From positions 1 to 64,000 of the forward strand of contig VGJW01000007.1 of NCBI GenBank assembly GCA_016867265.1: a stretch of 64,000 bases of DNA. Reading direction: 5' to 3'. Origin of the DNA: Candidatus Tanganyikabacteria bacterium (lineage in GTDB: Bacteria; Cyanobacteriota; Sericytochromatia; S15B-MN24; VGJW01). The notes beneath the pieces are model-generated. The model was given only the letters and a program-made list of their open reading frames with translations, was not told where the DNA came from and did no database searches. Shown here in pieces: positions 27,885 to 36,617 of this stretch. Positions within the stretch are counted from its first letter, which is position 1; each line of letters begins with the position of its first letter. The position numbers were made by a program, and so were the translations under genes.

Positions 27885-28649
27885 TCAGAGGGTGAAGGTC
27901 TGGACGTGCTGGCGTTCCGCCTCACCCTCGACGCGGATCCTGACTTCGAAGTGCTCGGCGATGCCGCTGTGGCGGATCTTGTGCTTGAGCAGGTTGTCGA
28001 CCTGGAAGATGCCTGCGCTGTTGTTCATCGTGACCTCGACTCGGACGGGCCGAGTCTCGCCCTTGGAGATGGCCACCTTGTCGATGGCGGCGGCCGAGAG
28101 CGAGTGGATGCTCACCCGGCCGCCCTTGATGATGGCGCGGGAACGCCACTTCGACATGTCGAGGGCATCAGCGACCTTGACGACGCCGGCCTCGACCGTG
28201 AGGCAACGCTGCATCGAGTTGTGCCCGATCATCGCGTGCAGGGTCTCATGCACGATCGTGACGGCCTCGACCGGGCTGTATATCCCCTCGACGAGGCGCG
28301 GCAGGGCCTGATGTACGAGGAAAAGGGAGTGCGACTCGTGGCTGTCACGATGCACGGTCATACCCACGTCGTGCAACAGGCCGGCCAGGACGACGACGAC
28401 CTCGGCATCCGCGAAGGTCAGGCCCTGCGCGGCGACGACACCGGGAACCACGCCGGCCTCACCCAGCAGGCGCAATATCTTGAGGCCGTTGTGGGCGACG
28501 ATTTTCACGTGGGTAGGGCCGTGATCATTGACGCCTGCCCGCTGTGAGTTGACGACAGCCACCTGCCACATACGGGGCAGGACGGCAGCATCCTCGATGC
28601 GCTCCAGGATGGAAGTAAGCCGAGGATTGTCGGAAACAGGAAGGATCAT
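27885..28649 (-). CDS. HD-domain phosphohydrolase
   Basis: The protein is 254 residues. The HD signature is clear: first His in DHGPTHVKIVAHN, the HD pair in LAGLLHDVGM, and later conserved His and Asp in TIVHETLHAMIGHN and VKVADALDMSKWR. The C-terminal 80 residues form an alpha/beta domain (EVTMNNSAGIFQVDNLL). HD enzymes are metal-dependent phosphohydrolases, usually of nucleotides or cyclic dinucleotides. This subgroup has no assigned substrate that I know. It stands alone, convergent with the broken CBS gene. Confidence 0.88.
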   Translation of the reverse strand: MILPVSDNPRLTSILERIEDAAVLPRMWQVAVVNSQRAGVNDHGPTHVKIVAHNGLKILRLLGEAGVVPGVVAAQGLTFADAEVVVVLAGLLHDVGMTVHRDSHESHSLFLVHQALPRLVEGIYSPVEAVTIVHETLHAMIGHNSMQRCLTVEAGVVKVADALDMSKWRSRAIIKGGRVSIHSLSAAAIDKVAISKGETRPVRVEVTMNNSAGIFQVDNLLKHKIRHSGIAEHFEVRIRVEGEAERQHVQTFTL

Positions 28650-28696
28650 GCCCCTTCCTCATACCCCAGCCCGGGGACGGTGCGCACCGGTCAAGG

Positions 28697-29233
28697 TTAC
28701 CGGGAGGCTTGGAAATCCAGCAGTTGCCCGGTGACCGGGTCGACAGACCACGTCGCGGCAAGCCTGCCGGCGGTCGCCACCGTAAGCAGGGCATGACCCT
28801 CCGAGACCCGCCAGGACCATGTCGCCGGCTGCGCCCCCGGCACCCCCCGGGCCACCATATCGGTCGCCAGTTGCGCGGAGTCAAGCAAGCCCCGAGCCGA
28901 AAGCTCGGGAGCCGGTTGTCCCCGATCCTGCCAGACCTTGAAGTGGTGCTTGCCCATCCGGACTTCACATGTGCGGATGGTCGGGCCCGCATCCATGTAG
29001 GTGTAGACCCACCCCCCCTTGTCTCCCGAGCGCCCACGGACCAGGTCCCTGCCCTCGATGCCGACCAGGATGGCCCTGGGTGACCATGCGGCAACCCGGC
29101 GCGTGGCAATCGGCATGGTTTCGGCCAGCGATCCCGTCCCGCCTTCGGACCGCAAGCTGCGCTCCATCCACCAGCCCCCGGCCCAGACGGCAACCGAGAT
29201 ACCGCCCAGAAGCCACAACGTGCGCTCGTCCAA
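28697..29233 (-). CDS. Membrane-anchored protein of unknown function
   Basis: The protein is 178 residues. One N-terminal hydrophobic segment (about 6-23: LWLLGGISVAVWAGGWWM) serves as anchor or uncleaved signal, and the rest is expected in the periplasm. The soluble part is beta-rich with many Trp (for example GGWVYTYMDAG and ATWSWRVSEGH), suggesting one small domain with repeated strand pairs. I do not recognise a family. It follows the HD gene's start region on the same strand with a 47-nt gap, and precedes a 274-bp intergenic region with no visible gene. Confidence 0.65.
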   Translation of the reverse strand: MDERTLWLLGGISVAVWAGGWWMERSLRSEGGTGSLAETMPIATRRVAAWSPRAILVGIEGRDLVRGRSGDKGGWVYTYMDAGPTIRTCEVRMGKHHFKVWQDRGQPAPELSARGLLDSAQLATDMVARGVPGAQPATWSWRVSEGHALLTVATAGRLAATWSVDPVTGQLLDFQASR

Positions 29234-29507
29234 GGCCAGCCCCCCGACTGTTCATCCTAACAGGATGCATGGGGCCTTCCGACGGTTAGTTCGAAACGGG
29301 CGGATGCTAGCGTGAGAGCGTCACAGGTCCGGGAAAATCCCGGATCCTGCAGCGACCCACGTCCTGACGTCGAATCCCCGTGGCCGAGCAGCGGCACTGC
29401 CGCCGTTCACCTGCCCTGACGCCGCCGACCCATGCGCGACATCGCGTTCCCCGCCCTGAACCAGGGTCGGAGCCTCACGTCCGGTTGGTTGTCCGAGAGG
29501 AGACTTC

Positions 29508-30707
29508 ATGGCGCGTTTGAACCTGGCGACACGCTGTATGCTCGGTGGCCTCATGGCCGCCACCGTCTTCGGTTGTGCTTCATCCCCGACCCAACAGCCC
29601 CCGACCGGACAACCGGCCGCCGGACAGGTTACCGTCCCGGTGGCCTCGGAGCTGGGCGGTGGCGGCAACCCCACCCGTCCCTCGTCGGGCGGCGCCGTGG
29701 CGCCCGCGGTCCCCGTCCCCGGGCTGTCGATTGGCGCGGCACCCACGGTGTTGCCTTTCGTCTCGGTCATCGGCGGCGAGAAGCAGCTCTTCGTGTATGA
29801 CCGCACGATCAGCGACAACCGTGCCCTGGTGGGCGCCGGCATCGGTGTGAACAACCCCGAGGTCTTCAGCAGCGGCAGGGTGGTCTTCGACCGCCAGCAG
29901 GGCCGCCGTTCGCAGATCTTCATTTACGACGTGGTGGCCGAGCTGCTCGTCGCGCTGAACGACGTCAACGGCCCGGGGTCGGTCCGCCGTCCGAGCATGA
30001 GGTTCGACGGCACGGCCATGACCTTCGTGCTGGAAGGCGAGCGGCGCCAGCTGCCCAAGGCCATGCCGTGGCTCAACGGGGTCGTGGCCGACCTCGCCAA
30101 GGTCAACGCCCAGGCCTCCTGCGAGGGCGGCGTCAACTGGATCCGGATCTCCTGCGACGCGCGCTGGGCGGTCTTCACGATGGTGGCAGGCCGGATCTAC
30201 GTCTATGACCTGTTGAACCCGATGGTCCACGAGCTCACCCAGGCACGCCTGTACGGGCAGATCTCGCACCCCGCGATCAGCTCCGACGGTACGCAGATCG
30301 CCTTCGCGGCGAGCGATGGCAACGTGTATCGATATGACCGCATGGCAAACCTGGTCGACCCGATGCCGTTCCTGAACCAGACCTTCACGAACTACGACGT
30401 CACCGATCCCAAGTTCGTCTGCTTCGACAACGCCCACATCTACACGGAAATGCTGACCCGCGGCGGCGACATCCTGACCAACCATTTGCCGGATCCCAAG
30501 TGTGATTCTGAGGATTGCGGTGAGGACCACGATGATGATCGGGACCGCGGCCACCGCCCGCCCCGTACCCTGGTCCGCCGGGTGACGGAGTACAACTGGA
30601 TCACCGAGACCCTGGCCACGCTGACGGTGCTCAACAACGTCGCCGCTGAAGGCGACCAGCAGATCAGCGACCTCGAGGACGATGACGACCACGACGGCGG
30701 CCGCTAG
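29508..30707 (+). CDS. Lipoprotein with TolB-like beta-propeller repeats
   Basis: The protein is 399 residues with GGAG before ATG 29508. The lipobox is TVFGC (Cys at about 23). A Pro/Gly linker leads to repeated strand blocks ending in short aromatic phrases such as QLFVYDRT, QIFIYDVV, RIYVYDLL and NVYRYDRM. The SSDGTQIAFAASDG phrase is typical of TolB/WD40-like propeller blades. The C terminus has an Asp/His-rich stretch (about 335-350, and again at the end: LEDDDDHDGGR) that could bind metal ions. Function unknown; likely periplasmic or outer-membrane anchored. Confidence 0.8.
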   Translation: MARLNLATRCMLGGLMAATVFGCASSPTQQPPTGQPAAGQVTVPVASELGGGGNPTRPSSGGAVAPAVPVPGLSIGAAPTVLPFVSVIGGEKQLFVYDRTISDNRALVGAGIGVNNPEVFSSGRVVFDRQQGRRSQIFIYDVVAELLVALNDVNGPGSVRRPSMRFDGTAMTFVLEGERRQLPKAMPWLNGVVADLAKVNAQASCEGGVNWIRISCDARWAVFTMVAGRIYVYDLLNPMVHELTQARLYGQISHPAISSDGTQIAFAASDGNVYRYDRMANLVDPMPFLNQTFTNYDVTDPKFVCFDNAHIYTEMLTRGGDILTNHLPDPKCDSEDCGEDHDDDRDRGHRPPRTLVRRVTEYNWITETLATLTVLNNVAAEGDQQISDLEDDDDHDGGR

Positions 30708-30725
30708 GTCACGAGCCCGCGGCCA

Positions 30726-30760
30726 GGCGGGGCTTCCGGACTGCGGTCCGGGGCCCCGCC
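30726..30760. terminator. Bidirectional terminator hairpin
   Basis: An 8-bp stem (ggcggggc / gccccgcc) extends over a 6-bp inner stem (ccggac / gtccgg) between two convergent genes. No T tract. Confidence 0.65.
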
Positions 30761-30766
30761 CCTGCC

Positions 30767-31507
30767 TTATGGGGCGTCGCGCCGACTGGTGAACTCGAAC
30801 TCGGGGCGCCGAGTCTGTGCACGCCAATATGGGCCATCCGTGCGGGTCAGCGTGTCCCTCAGACCCGTTACGACGGAGGGCAAGGCCGTGGCCTGCGCCC
30901 AATCCCAGAACCACGCCGGCATGAAGGCGAAGTCGGGATCAATGCGTGCGCTGTAGAGCATCACCGAGCGACGCCCCGACCACGGCAGCATCTGCAATCG
31001 GCCGTCATAGGTCTTGACCGTACCGGACTCCTTTTGCCAGGAACACACCCGGCGCTCCGCGTCGAGCACGGCCCGGGTCGTCACCCACCGCTGGGGCAGG
31101 GGCCAAGGCAACCTGAGCACATAGGTCCCCACGACCTCCCGGGGTGCCTCGGAAACGATGCGCGCCTCGGAGATGCCCGTGTAGATGCGGTCATAGTTCC
31201 GGAAGTCCGTTGCGAGCGCCCACGCGTCGCGGGCGCTCGCCGGCAACAGACCGGCAGAGGCCACCATGCGATTGGGCCCGGAGGATTCGTCCCAGCGTGT
31301 CAGTACCTCGCCGTCCTCGAGGCGTCGCAGCTCGTCGGCTGTCAGCTCTCTGCCGGCCAGCACCACGGAGGTCGCGGGTGCGGCCATCGCGCGGCCCGGA
31401 GAGGACAAGGCAAGCAAGGCAAGAGCGACGCCCGGCAGGACCGGGCCCGCGGCGCGGCCGATGGCCTCCATGACCCTCCGATACCCTTTCGTGACGCTTT
31501 GCAACAA
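30767..31507 (-). CDS. Secreted START/SRPBCC-fold protein
   Basis: The protein is 246 residues, possibly starting at the second Met (31471). A signal peptide with a long hydrophobic core ends near GRAMA-AP. The mature part has the START-like pattern SARDAWALATDFRNYDRIYTGISEARIVSE. A beta grip follows (TYVLRLPWPLPQRWVTTRAVLD), then a C-terminal helix (PSVVTGLRDTL). Such domains bind lipids or other hydrophobic ligands. Periplasmic location is likely. It is divergent from the endonuclease gene. Confidence 0.8.
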   Translation of the reverse strand: MLQSVTKGYRRVMEAIGRAAGPVLPGVALALLALSSPGRAMAAPATSVVLAGRELTADELRRLEDGEVLTRWDESSGPNRMVASAGLLPASARDAWALATDFRNYDRIYTGISEARIVSEAPREVVGTYVLRLPWPLPQRWVTTRAVLDAERRVCSWQKESGTVKTYDGRLQMLPWSGRRSVMLYSARIDPDFAFMPAWFWDWAQATALPSVVTGLRDTLTRTDGPYWRAQTRRPEFEFTSRRDAP

Positions 31508-31549
31508 CTTCCCTCATTCTTGACAAGTTCTTAACCTGCCTGAGGCATA

Positions 31550-32446
31550 ATGAGTCAGACACCGAGAGGATCCGACGCCGTGCGCCAATCCCGTTTCGTC
31601 CTCAACCTGCTGCTCGCAGGTGCCGTCCTGGCCTCGGTGTCCGCTTGCGGCACCCAGCCTACGCTGCGGCCCGCATCCCAGTCAGCGGCCCCGATGGCCC
31701 GCATGGTCAAAGTGCGCGGCCTGCCCACCGACTACTACAAGGGCACCGAAGGCCTTACGGGCATGCCCTTGGTGCAGGCACTCAACGGTGCCGTCGCCAA
31801 GCATACGGACCTGGGTTACGACACCGCCCGCGACCACCTGTTCGCCGACGTCGCCGACACGAACGATGACAACATCGTCGAAGACATCTACACCGGCGAG
31901 GCCTTTACCGGCGTCCGTGACCGGGGAACGGCTTCCAAGCACAATCTCAACACCGAACACACGTGGCCACAGAGTTTGGGCGCCAAGGGTGCGGCGAGGT
32001 CCGATCTCCATCACCTCCAGTCCTCGGATGCCGGCATCAATGGTAGCCGTGGGTCTTTCGCCTTCGGGACGGTTGCAGGGTCACCCACGTTCCAGTTCCC
32101 TGCGATAGACGGCAAGACGTGCATCGGCGAGGATGCCCGTGGAAACACGGTCTGCGAACCGCGCCCGAGTGTCCGGGGCGACATCGCCCGGGGCCTGCTG
32201 TACTTCTACGTGGTTTATGGGGGCTACGACTCGACCTCGCTCAAGAACTTCGTCAACGAAGTCCGGACGCTCGTTGCGTGGCACGATATGGATCCCGTGG
32301 ATGCCGCCGAACGCGAGCGGAACGAAAGGGTCTGGCAGGTACAGGGCAACCGCAACCCGTTCATCGACGAGCCGTCCTTCGTGGCGCGCGCAGCCTTCAA
32401 CCGGATGGACCTGAGCCGCCCCAGCCGCCCCAGCCGCCCCCGCTGA
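31550..32446 (+). CDS. Lipid-anchored endonuclease I family nuclease
   Basis: The protein is 298 residues. The signal ends in VLASVSAC, a lipobox. The start could be ATG 31550 (GAGG at 4 nt) or GTG 31580 (GAGAGGA at 9 nt), which gives a more usual signal length. The nuclease domain of the EndA/NucM type (PF04231) shows NTEHTWPQS (His-Me core), SDLHHLQSSDAGINGSRG, RGDIARGLLYFYV and QGNRNPFIDEP. These enzymes cut DNA and RNA with magnesium. Surface or periplasmic placement suggests nutrient scavenging. The C terminus is a short Pro/Ser/Arg repeat. Confidence 0.92.
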   Translation: MSQTPRGSDAVRQSRFVLNLLLAGAVLASVSACGTQPTLRPASQSAAPMARMVKVRGLPTDYYKGTEGLTGMPLVQALNGAVAKHTDLGYDTARDHLFADVADTNDDNIVEDIYTGEAFTGVRDRGTASKHNLNTEHTWPQSLGAKGAARSDLHHLQSSDAGINGSRGSFAFGTVAGSPTFQFPAIDGKTCIGEDARGNTVCEPRPSVRGDIARGLLYFYVVYGGYDSTSLKNFVNEVRTLVAWHDMDPVDAAERERNERVWQVQGNRNPFIDEPSFVARAAFNRMDLSRPSRPSRPR

Positions 32447-32515
32447 CGGGCGGACCTTGCCGCCCGGGGACGCCACGGGCATCGTGCCCCCGCGAGACGC
32501 TCGCGGGAGGTGCCC

Positions 32516-33175
32516 TTGGATGCGATCGCGATGGCCTGGGCCGCGCTGGGGGCCAGCGGCGCACTGGGCCTTGTTCTGGGCCGCGGGCGCCGGATCGGGC
32601 TCGCCACGCGGGACCACGCCCTGCTGCTCGGCCATCTTGTCGCACCAGGGCATCCCGAGGCACCGAGGCACGGCCTGCTGCTCCTGCACCTGCGCGGCTT
32701 CCTGCTCACGGCCTTTCTCGCCTGGGTCTGGCGCATGACGGAACTGGCCCCGGGCCCTTTTCTGGGTAGTGCACTCGGCGGCGTCTTGGGTCTCTATCTC
32801 GGCTTGCTGCAACGTCCCGCCTTCATGCTGGCGCGCTGGCTCGAACCCGCCGCGACCCGCCCGATGGTCGAGGCCATCAGCCTGCTCGAAGGTCCGGACG
32901 GCCTGCTGGAACGAACCTGGCGCATCCCGGCCCAGATGCCGGCGGGCGCCTCCTGCGGCGCCTTCCTGGGACTTGGCGCCACCCCCGGTGTCGTCTCCGT
33001 GGCCCTGGTTCTGGGCCTCGCCGGAGCCTACCTGACGCTGACCTCCGCTCGGCCCCGGACAGCACGCCACGGACAGGTACTGTTTCTCCGAGAGGATCCG
33101 GAGGAACAAGCCGCGTTGCTCCGCTGGTCTGGCGAAAGTCCCGCCTCGGCGAGCTCCGGGGAGCAGGACGGCTAG
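32516..33175 (+). CDS. Multi-pass membrane protein of unknown function
   Basis: The protein is about 219 residues from TTG 32516, placed 5 nt after GGGAGG; GTG 32510 is alternative. Three or four hydrophobic segments (about 4-22, 54-75, 85-100 and 140-165) alternate with basic loops. One loop after the third segment carries LARWLEPAATRPMVEAI. The 50-residue C-terminal tail is polar and acidic. I do not recognise a family. It precedes mutS2 by 27 nt and may be co-transcribed. Confidence 0.65.
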   Translation: MDAIAMAWAALGASGALGLVLGRGRRIGLATRDHALLLGHLVAPGHPEAPRHGLLLLHLRGFLLTAFLAWVWRMTELAPGPFLGSALGGVLGLYLGLLQRPAFMLARWLEPAATRPMVEAISLLEGPDGLLERTWRIPAQMPAGASCGAFLGLGATPGVVSVALVLGLAGAYLTLTSARPRTARHGQVLFLREDPEEQAALLRWSGESPASASSGEQDG

Positions 33176-33202
33176 GCCTGTTCACGGTGCTACGATGGGG
33201 CC

Positions 33203-35566
33203 ATGCTCGGCTTTGGCGCACGGACGCTCTCGGCCCTCGACTGGGACGCGCTCAGGGCCTGTCTCGCCGCGGAGACGGAGGGCGTGGCCGCAGGACGCGA
33301 GGCACTGACCGTGACACCGAGCGCGGATGCAGCCGAGGTGGCGTGGCTGCTGGACCTGACGGAAGCCCTGGATGAGGCCCTCGAAGGCGCCCGCGCGGCT
33401 ACGGGCGACCTGGACGAGCCCGACCTGCTGATTCGCCGGACCGAGCAAGGGGGCAGCCTGTCCGGGCAGGAGCTTCGCCAGATGGCGCGCTGGGCAGGCC
33501 TCGCCGAGGCTTGGCAAGCGCGCACGCGCCGCTTTGCCCGCCTTGGCGCCGTCCTCGCCGCACGGTCCTTGTTCTGGCCGGACGTCGCCCGGGTCAGGCA
33601 GATCATCGAAGCCGTCATCGCCGAGGACGGAACCCTCGAGGATGGCGCATCCCCGGAACTGGGACCGATGCGCCGCGAAGCCCTCGAGGCAGGCAGAGCC
33701 GCCCGCCGCAAGGCCGAGGGGCTGGCCCGCCGCCATGCCGAGGCACTCGGCGAAGACCATGTGCTTCTGCGGCACGAGCGATGGGTCCTGCCCATCCGGG
33801 CAGATCGACGTGGCGAGGTGCCCGGGTTGGTGATCGACCGCTCCATGAGCGGCAGGACCCTGCACATCGAACCGCCCGACCTCCTCGAGGCCAACGAGTG
33901 GTGGGCGGCTGCCGACGCCGCGGTCAGGCGCGAGGAGGCTCGCATCCTCGAGGCGCTATGCCGCGAAGTGGGACGCTACGGCACGGCGCTGCGCGAGGCG
34001 ACGACCCTGTTGATCCGGATGGATCTGGCCCAGGCGCGCGTGCGATTGGGCTGGCGCTGGCAAGGACGTCGGCCCGATGTCGGGGACGCGCCAGAGCTGC
34101 GGGATGCGCGACACGCCCTGCTCTGGCTTCGGCTCGAGGAAGCGGCGGTCCCCATCGACCTCCACCTGGGCACCGGGGGCCTGCTGATCACGGGACCCAA
34201 CACCGGCGGCAAGACGGCAGCCCTCAAGACCTTGGGCACGACGGTACTCCTGCACCAGTCCGGCATCCTGCCACCAGTGGGTCCGGGCACGCGACTGCCC
34301 CACCTCACGGGCCTGCACGCGGAGATCGGCGACCCGCAATCCCTCGATGGCGACCTGTCGACCTTCAGCGGCCACGTCAAGGCCCTTTCCCGGCTGTTGC
34401 CCGACCTGCGGCCCGGCCACCTCGTCCTGCTGGACGAGGTCGGATCGGGTACGGACCCGGAGGAAGGCGCAGCCCTTGCCCGCGCCATTCTGGAGGCCGT
34501 GCTCGACTCAGGCGCCTGGGTCGTGGCCACCACGCATCTGGGCCAACTCAAGACCTTGCCCTTCGAGGACAATCGGCTCGGGCTGGCCACGACGCGATTC
34601 GACCTGGACCGCATGGAGCCGCGCTACCGGCTCTCCCATGGACAACCCGGAGCCTCGCTCGGCATCGCCGTGGCCGGTCGCCTCGGGCTGCCCGCCCACG
34701 TGCTGGGTCGGGCCCGGGCGTTGCATGATGCGCGGCAGGACACCAAGGATCGCCTTGTTGCGGAGCTCGACCGGGCGCGCGCCGAGGCCGAGGACCACGG
34801 TCGGGCCCTCGCGGCCTCGCGCCAGAAGGCCGAGGCCCTGCAGACGGAGCTGGAGACGCGACTCGCGGGCTGGCGCCAGGAGGAACGGGACCTCCGGCGC
34901 AAGGCGCGTGCCTCGCTCGATACGGAATTGGACGAGGCGAGAAGCCAGGTCCGGGAAGCCATCGCCATCCTGAAGGGCAGGCCTACCGGCGCCCAGATCC
35001 AGCAAGCCAAGGAACGCCTCGAGGCCTCGGCACGGGGACGACTCGCCCCACCCCAGCCTCCTCCCGCGGTAACCCCGCTCGAGACCGGCCAGCCCGTCTG
35101 GTTGGTCCGCCTCGAGCGCTGGGGCACGGTGGCGCGTGCTCCCGACGAACGCGGCCTGCTTCAGGCGGACGTAGGCGGACTCAAGCTGACGGTTCGCCTG
35201 TCCGAGGTCGCCTCGGGTCCGGAGAAGGGAGTGCGCCCCCCTGCAGTCTTGCCCAAGGCGCCTCCGCCATCGCAGCGGAAGCGGACCGGCGGGCCCATCG
35301 AGGCGTGGGATCCCCCACACGCTGCCCGAACGGTCGATCTACGCGGCAAACAGGTCCTCGAGGCCCTGCCCGCGCTGGAGCGTTGGCTGGCCGCCGCCTG
35401 GCTCGCCGGACACGAGACCGGGGTCGTCATCCACGGCCACGGCACGGGCGCCCTGCTGCAGGCGGTCCGGCAGCACCTCGACGGCCAACCCGGAGTCGCA
35501 GGATGGCGCCCGGGCCAGTCCGGAGAGGGAGGTGACGGGGTGACGATCGTCACGTTCTTGTCATGA
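33203..35566 (+). CDS. mutS2: Endonuclease MutS2
   Basis: The protein is 787 residues. The N-terminal lever/core region includes RWVLPIRADRRGEVPGLVIDRSMSG. The ATPase has the Walker A motif GPNTGGKTAALKT, Walker B VLLDEVGSGTDPEEGAAL and the ABC-like THLGQLKTL. A coiled coil (about 510-610) follows, and the C-terminal Smr domain starts at TVDLRG and has VIHGHGTGALLQAVR. MutS2 acts on recombination intermediates or collided ribosomes, not on mismatches. The Smr loop reads GHGTG where GKGTG is more usual. Confidence 0.95.
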   Translation: MLGFGARTLSALDWDALRACLAAETEGVAAGREALTVTPSADAAEVAWLLDLTEALDEALEGARAATGDLDEPDLLIRRTEQGGSLSGQELRQMARWAGLAEAWQARTRRFARLGAVLAARSLFWPDVARVRQIIEAVIAEDGTLEDGASPELGPMRREALEAGRAARRKAEGLARRHAEALGEDHVLLRHERWVLPIRADRRGEVPGLVIDRSMSGRTLHIEPPDLLEANEWWAAADAAVRREEARILEALCREVGRYGTALREATTLLIRMDLAQARVRLGWRWQGRRPDVGDAPELRDARHALLWLRLEEAAVPIDLHLGTGGLLITGPNTGGKTAALKTLGTTVLLHQSGILPPVGPGTRLPHLTGLHAEIGDPQSLDGDLSTFSGHVKALSRLLPDLRPGHLVLLDEVGSGTDPEEGAALARAILEAVLDSGAWVVATTHLGQLKTLPFEDNRLGLATTRFDLDRMEPRYRLSHGQPGASLGIAVAGRLGLPAHVLGRARALHDARQDTKDRLVAELDRARAEAEDHGRALAASRQKAEALQTELETRLAGWRQEERDLRRKARASLDTELDEARSQVREAIAILKGRPTGAQIQQAKERLEASARGRLAPPQPPPAVTPLETGQPVWLVRLERWGTVARAPDERGLLQADVGGLKLTVRLSEVASGPEKGVRPPAVLPKAPPPSQRKRTGGPIEAWDPPHAARTVDLRGKQVLEALPALERWLAAAWLAGHETGVVIHGHGTGALLQAVRQHLDGQPGVAGWRPGQSGEGGDGVTIVTFLS

Positions 35567-35602
35567 CGCTCATTTGCCACCCAAAGGCGCATGGCTGGCG
35601 AC

Positions 35603-35631
35603 TTGACGCCTCCATCAAATCAAAGTTAAAT
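35603..35631 (+). promoter_or_regulatory. Sigma-70-type promoter of the recombinase-like gene
   Basis: TTGACG (35603-35608) and TTAAAT (35626-35631) are separated by exactly 17 bp, in the AT-richest stretch of the window. The predicted start lies near 35638, leaving a leader of about 120 nt. Confidence 0.5.
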
Positions 35632-35644
35632 TCATCTTACTTGC

Positions 35645-35705
35645 TTCTTAAGTGCGCCTTAACGTCTATCTGACATAGTAGTTGCATTGGTGTTTCTTAA
35701 GAAAC
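35645..35705 (+). promoter_or_regulatory. Paired CTTAAG operator-like sites
   Basis: TTCTTAAG occurs at 35645-35652 and again at 35694-35701, 49 bp apart. The second lies in a perfect 14-bp palindrome GTTTCTTAAGAAAC (35692-35705). Both are downstream of the predicted promoter and before the gene, a natural position for a repressor or autoregulator. Confidence 0.45.
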
Positions 35706-35761
35706 TTTTAGAATACGTCGGAGAGCCCACCGTGCGGCTCACGGCGCCAGGAGAAAACCCC

Positions 35762-36550
35762 ATGAATCACACCTTCCACGGTTACGTCTGGCTCAGCCCT
35801 GAGGATGCCTCGCGCCCCGAGCGCGTCACGGCAGCCCGCAGCACCCTCGAGGCCTACTGCGATGCAAACGGCCTCAAGCTGACGGACGTTCACATCGAGA
35901 CCGGCCACTTCGGGTCGGCGCTCGAACGCCCCATCCTCGGCAGCCTCATCGCCGAACCCAATACCGTTCTCGTGATGCCCAGCCTGAACAGCCTCGGTCG
36001 GCGCTTCCACGATGTCGCCACGGTCCTCTCAGAGTTCGCCCATCGCGAAGTGCGCCTCGTGTCCATCGCCGAAGGTGTCGACACGAGCAAGCCGGAAGGC
36101 ATGCAGCTGATCCGGGTCCTCGTCCGCATTCCCCAGGTGGCGGGCTGGATCAAGCCCATCAAGGCCCCCGCGACCTCCAAGGTCTACGTTCGGGCCCGCG
36201 AGGTGCTGCACAACGGCGGCACCTGCCCCTTCGGCTACACCCTCGACGAGAGCACCAACCAGTTCGTCATCAACGAACGGGAAGCCCCCGTGGTCCAACG
36301 CATCTTCCGCGAGCGTTCCGCCGGTCGTAGCCTGCGCCAGATCGCCGGCGACCTGAGCCGGGACGGTATAGCGACCAAGCGTGGCGGACGCTGGCAGGCC
36401 AACACCGTCAAGACCATCCTCGAGAACATCTTCTACACCGGCGACTACCAGTGCCAGAGCAAGGTCTTCGAGCGTGACCACGAAGCCATCATCGCGAAGG
36501 AACTCTTCACCGAGGTCAACAACGGCAAGGCCGTACTACAGGTCATCTGA
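35762..36550 (+). CDS. Serine-recombinase relative with degenerate catalytic site
   Basis: The protein is 262 residues from ATG 35762 (AGGAG at 8 nt). The N-terminal resolvase fold (about 5-120) is followed by a 'Recombinase' DNA-binding domain (about 148-235), with CPFGYTLDESTNQFVINE to NTVKTILENIFYTGDY. Key residues of the family are altered. The YxRxS motif is YVWLS, keeping Ser but losing Arg. The DRLxR motif is NSLGR. The ExxRI..R segment is AGWIKPIK. The zinc and coiled-coil region of large serine recombinases is missing (262 against about 500 residues). It probably binds DNA without recombining it. No attachment site or prophage genes are nearby. Confidence 0.85.
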   Translation: MNHTFHGYVWLSPEDASRPERVTAARSTLEAYCDANGLKLTDVHIETGHFGSALERPILGSLIAEPNTVLVMPSLNSLGRRFHDVATVLSEFAHREVRLVSIAEGVDTSKPEGMQLIRVLVRIPQVAGWIKPIKAPATSKVYVRAREVLHNGGTCPFGYTLDESTNQFVINEREAPVVQRIFRERSAGRSLRQIAGDLSRDGIATKRGGRWQANTVKTILENIFYTGDYQCQSKVFERDHEAIIAKELFTEVNNGKAVLQVI

Positions 36551-36562
36551 CCCTGCTTGGCG

Positions 36563-36602
36563 CAATCGCCCGGTCATCCCTTGCAGGATGGCCGGGCGAT
36601 TG
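36563..36602. terminator. Bidirectional terminator hairpin
   Basis: An 11-bp perfect stem (caatcgcccgg / ccgggcgattg) encloses a 5-bp inner stem (catcc / ggatg), between convergent genes. Confidence 0.7.
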
Positions 36603-36617
36603 ACTTGACACGGTGCC

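Noticed and set aside
27837-28547. Plus-strand open frame downstream of the broken CBS gene
   Set aside because: Beyond about 27890 it is antisense to the HD-domain gene, with no resemblance to known proteins. Only its first part is meaningful, as the lost CBS tail.
31520-31551. TTGACA/CATAAT promoter before the endonuclease
   Set aside because: The boxes are good but 20 bp apart, beyond the usual 16-18, and the -10 would overlap the first possible start codon. Kept only as an uncertainty on the start.
35762-36550. Integrated phage or mobile element marked by the recombinase
   Set aside because: No structural, replication or lysis genes and no direct-repeat att sites are nearby, and the catalytic residues are altered.
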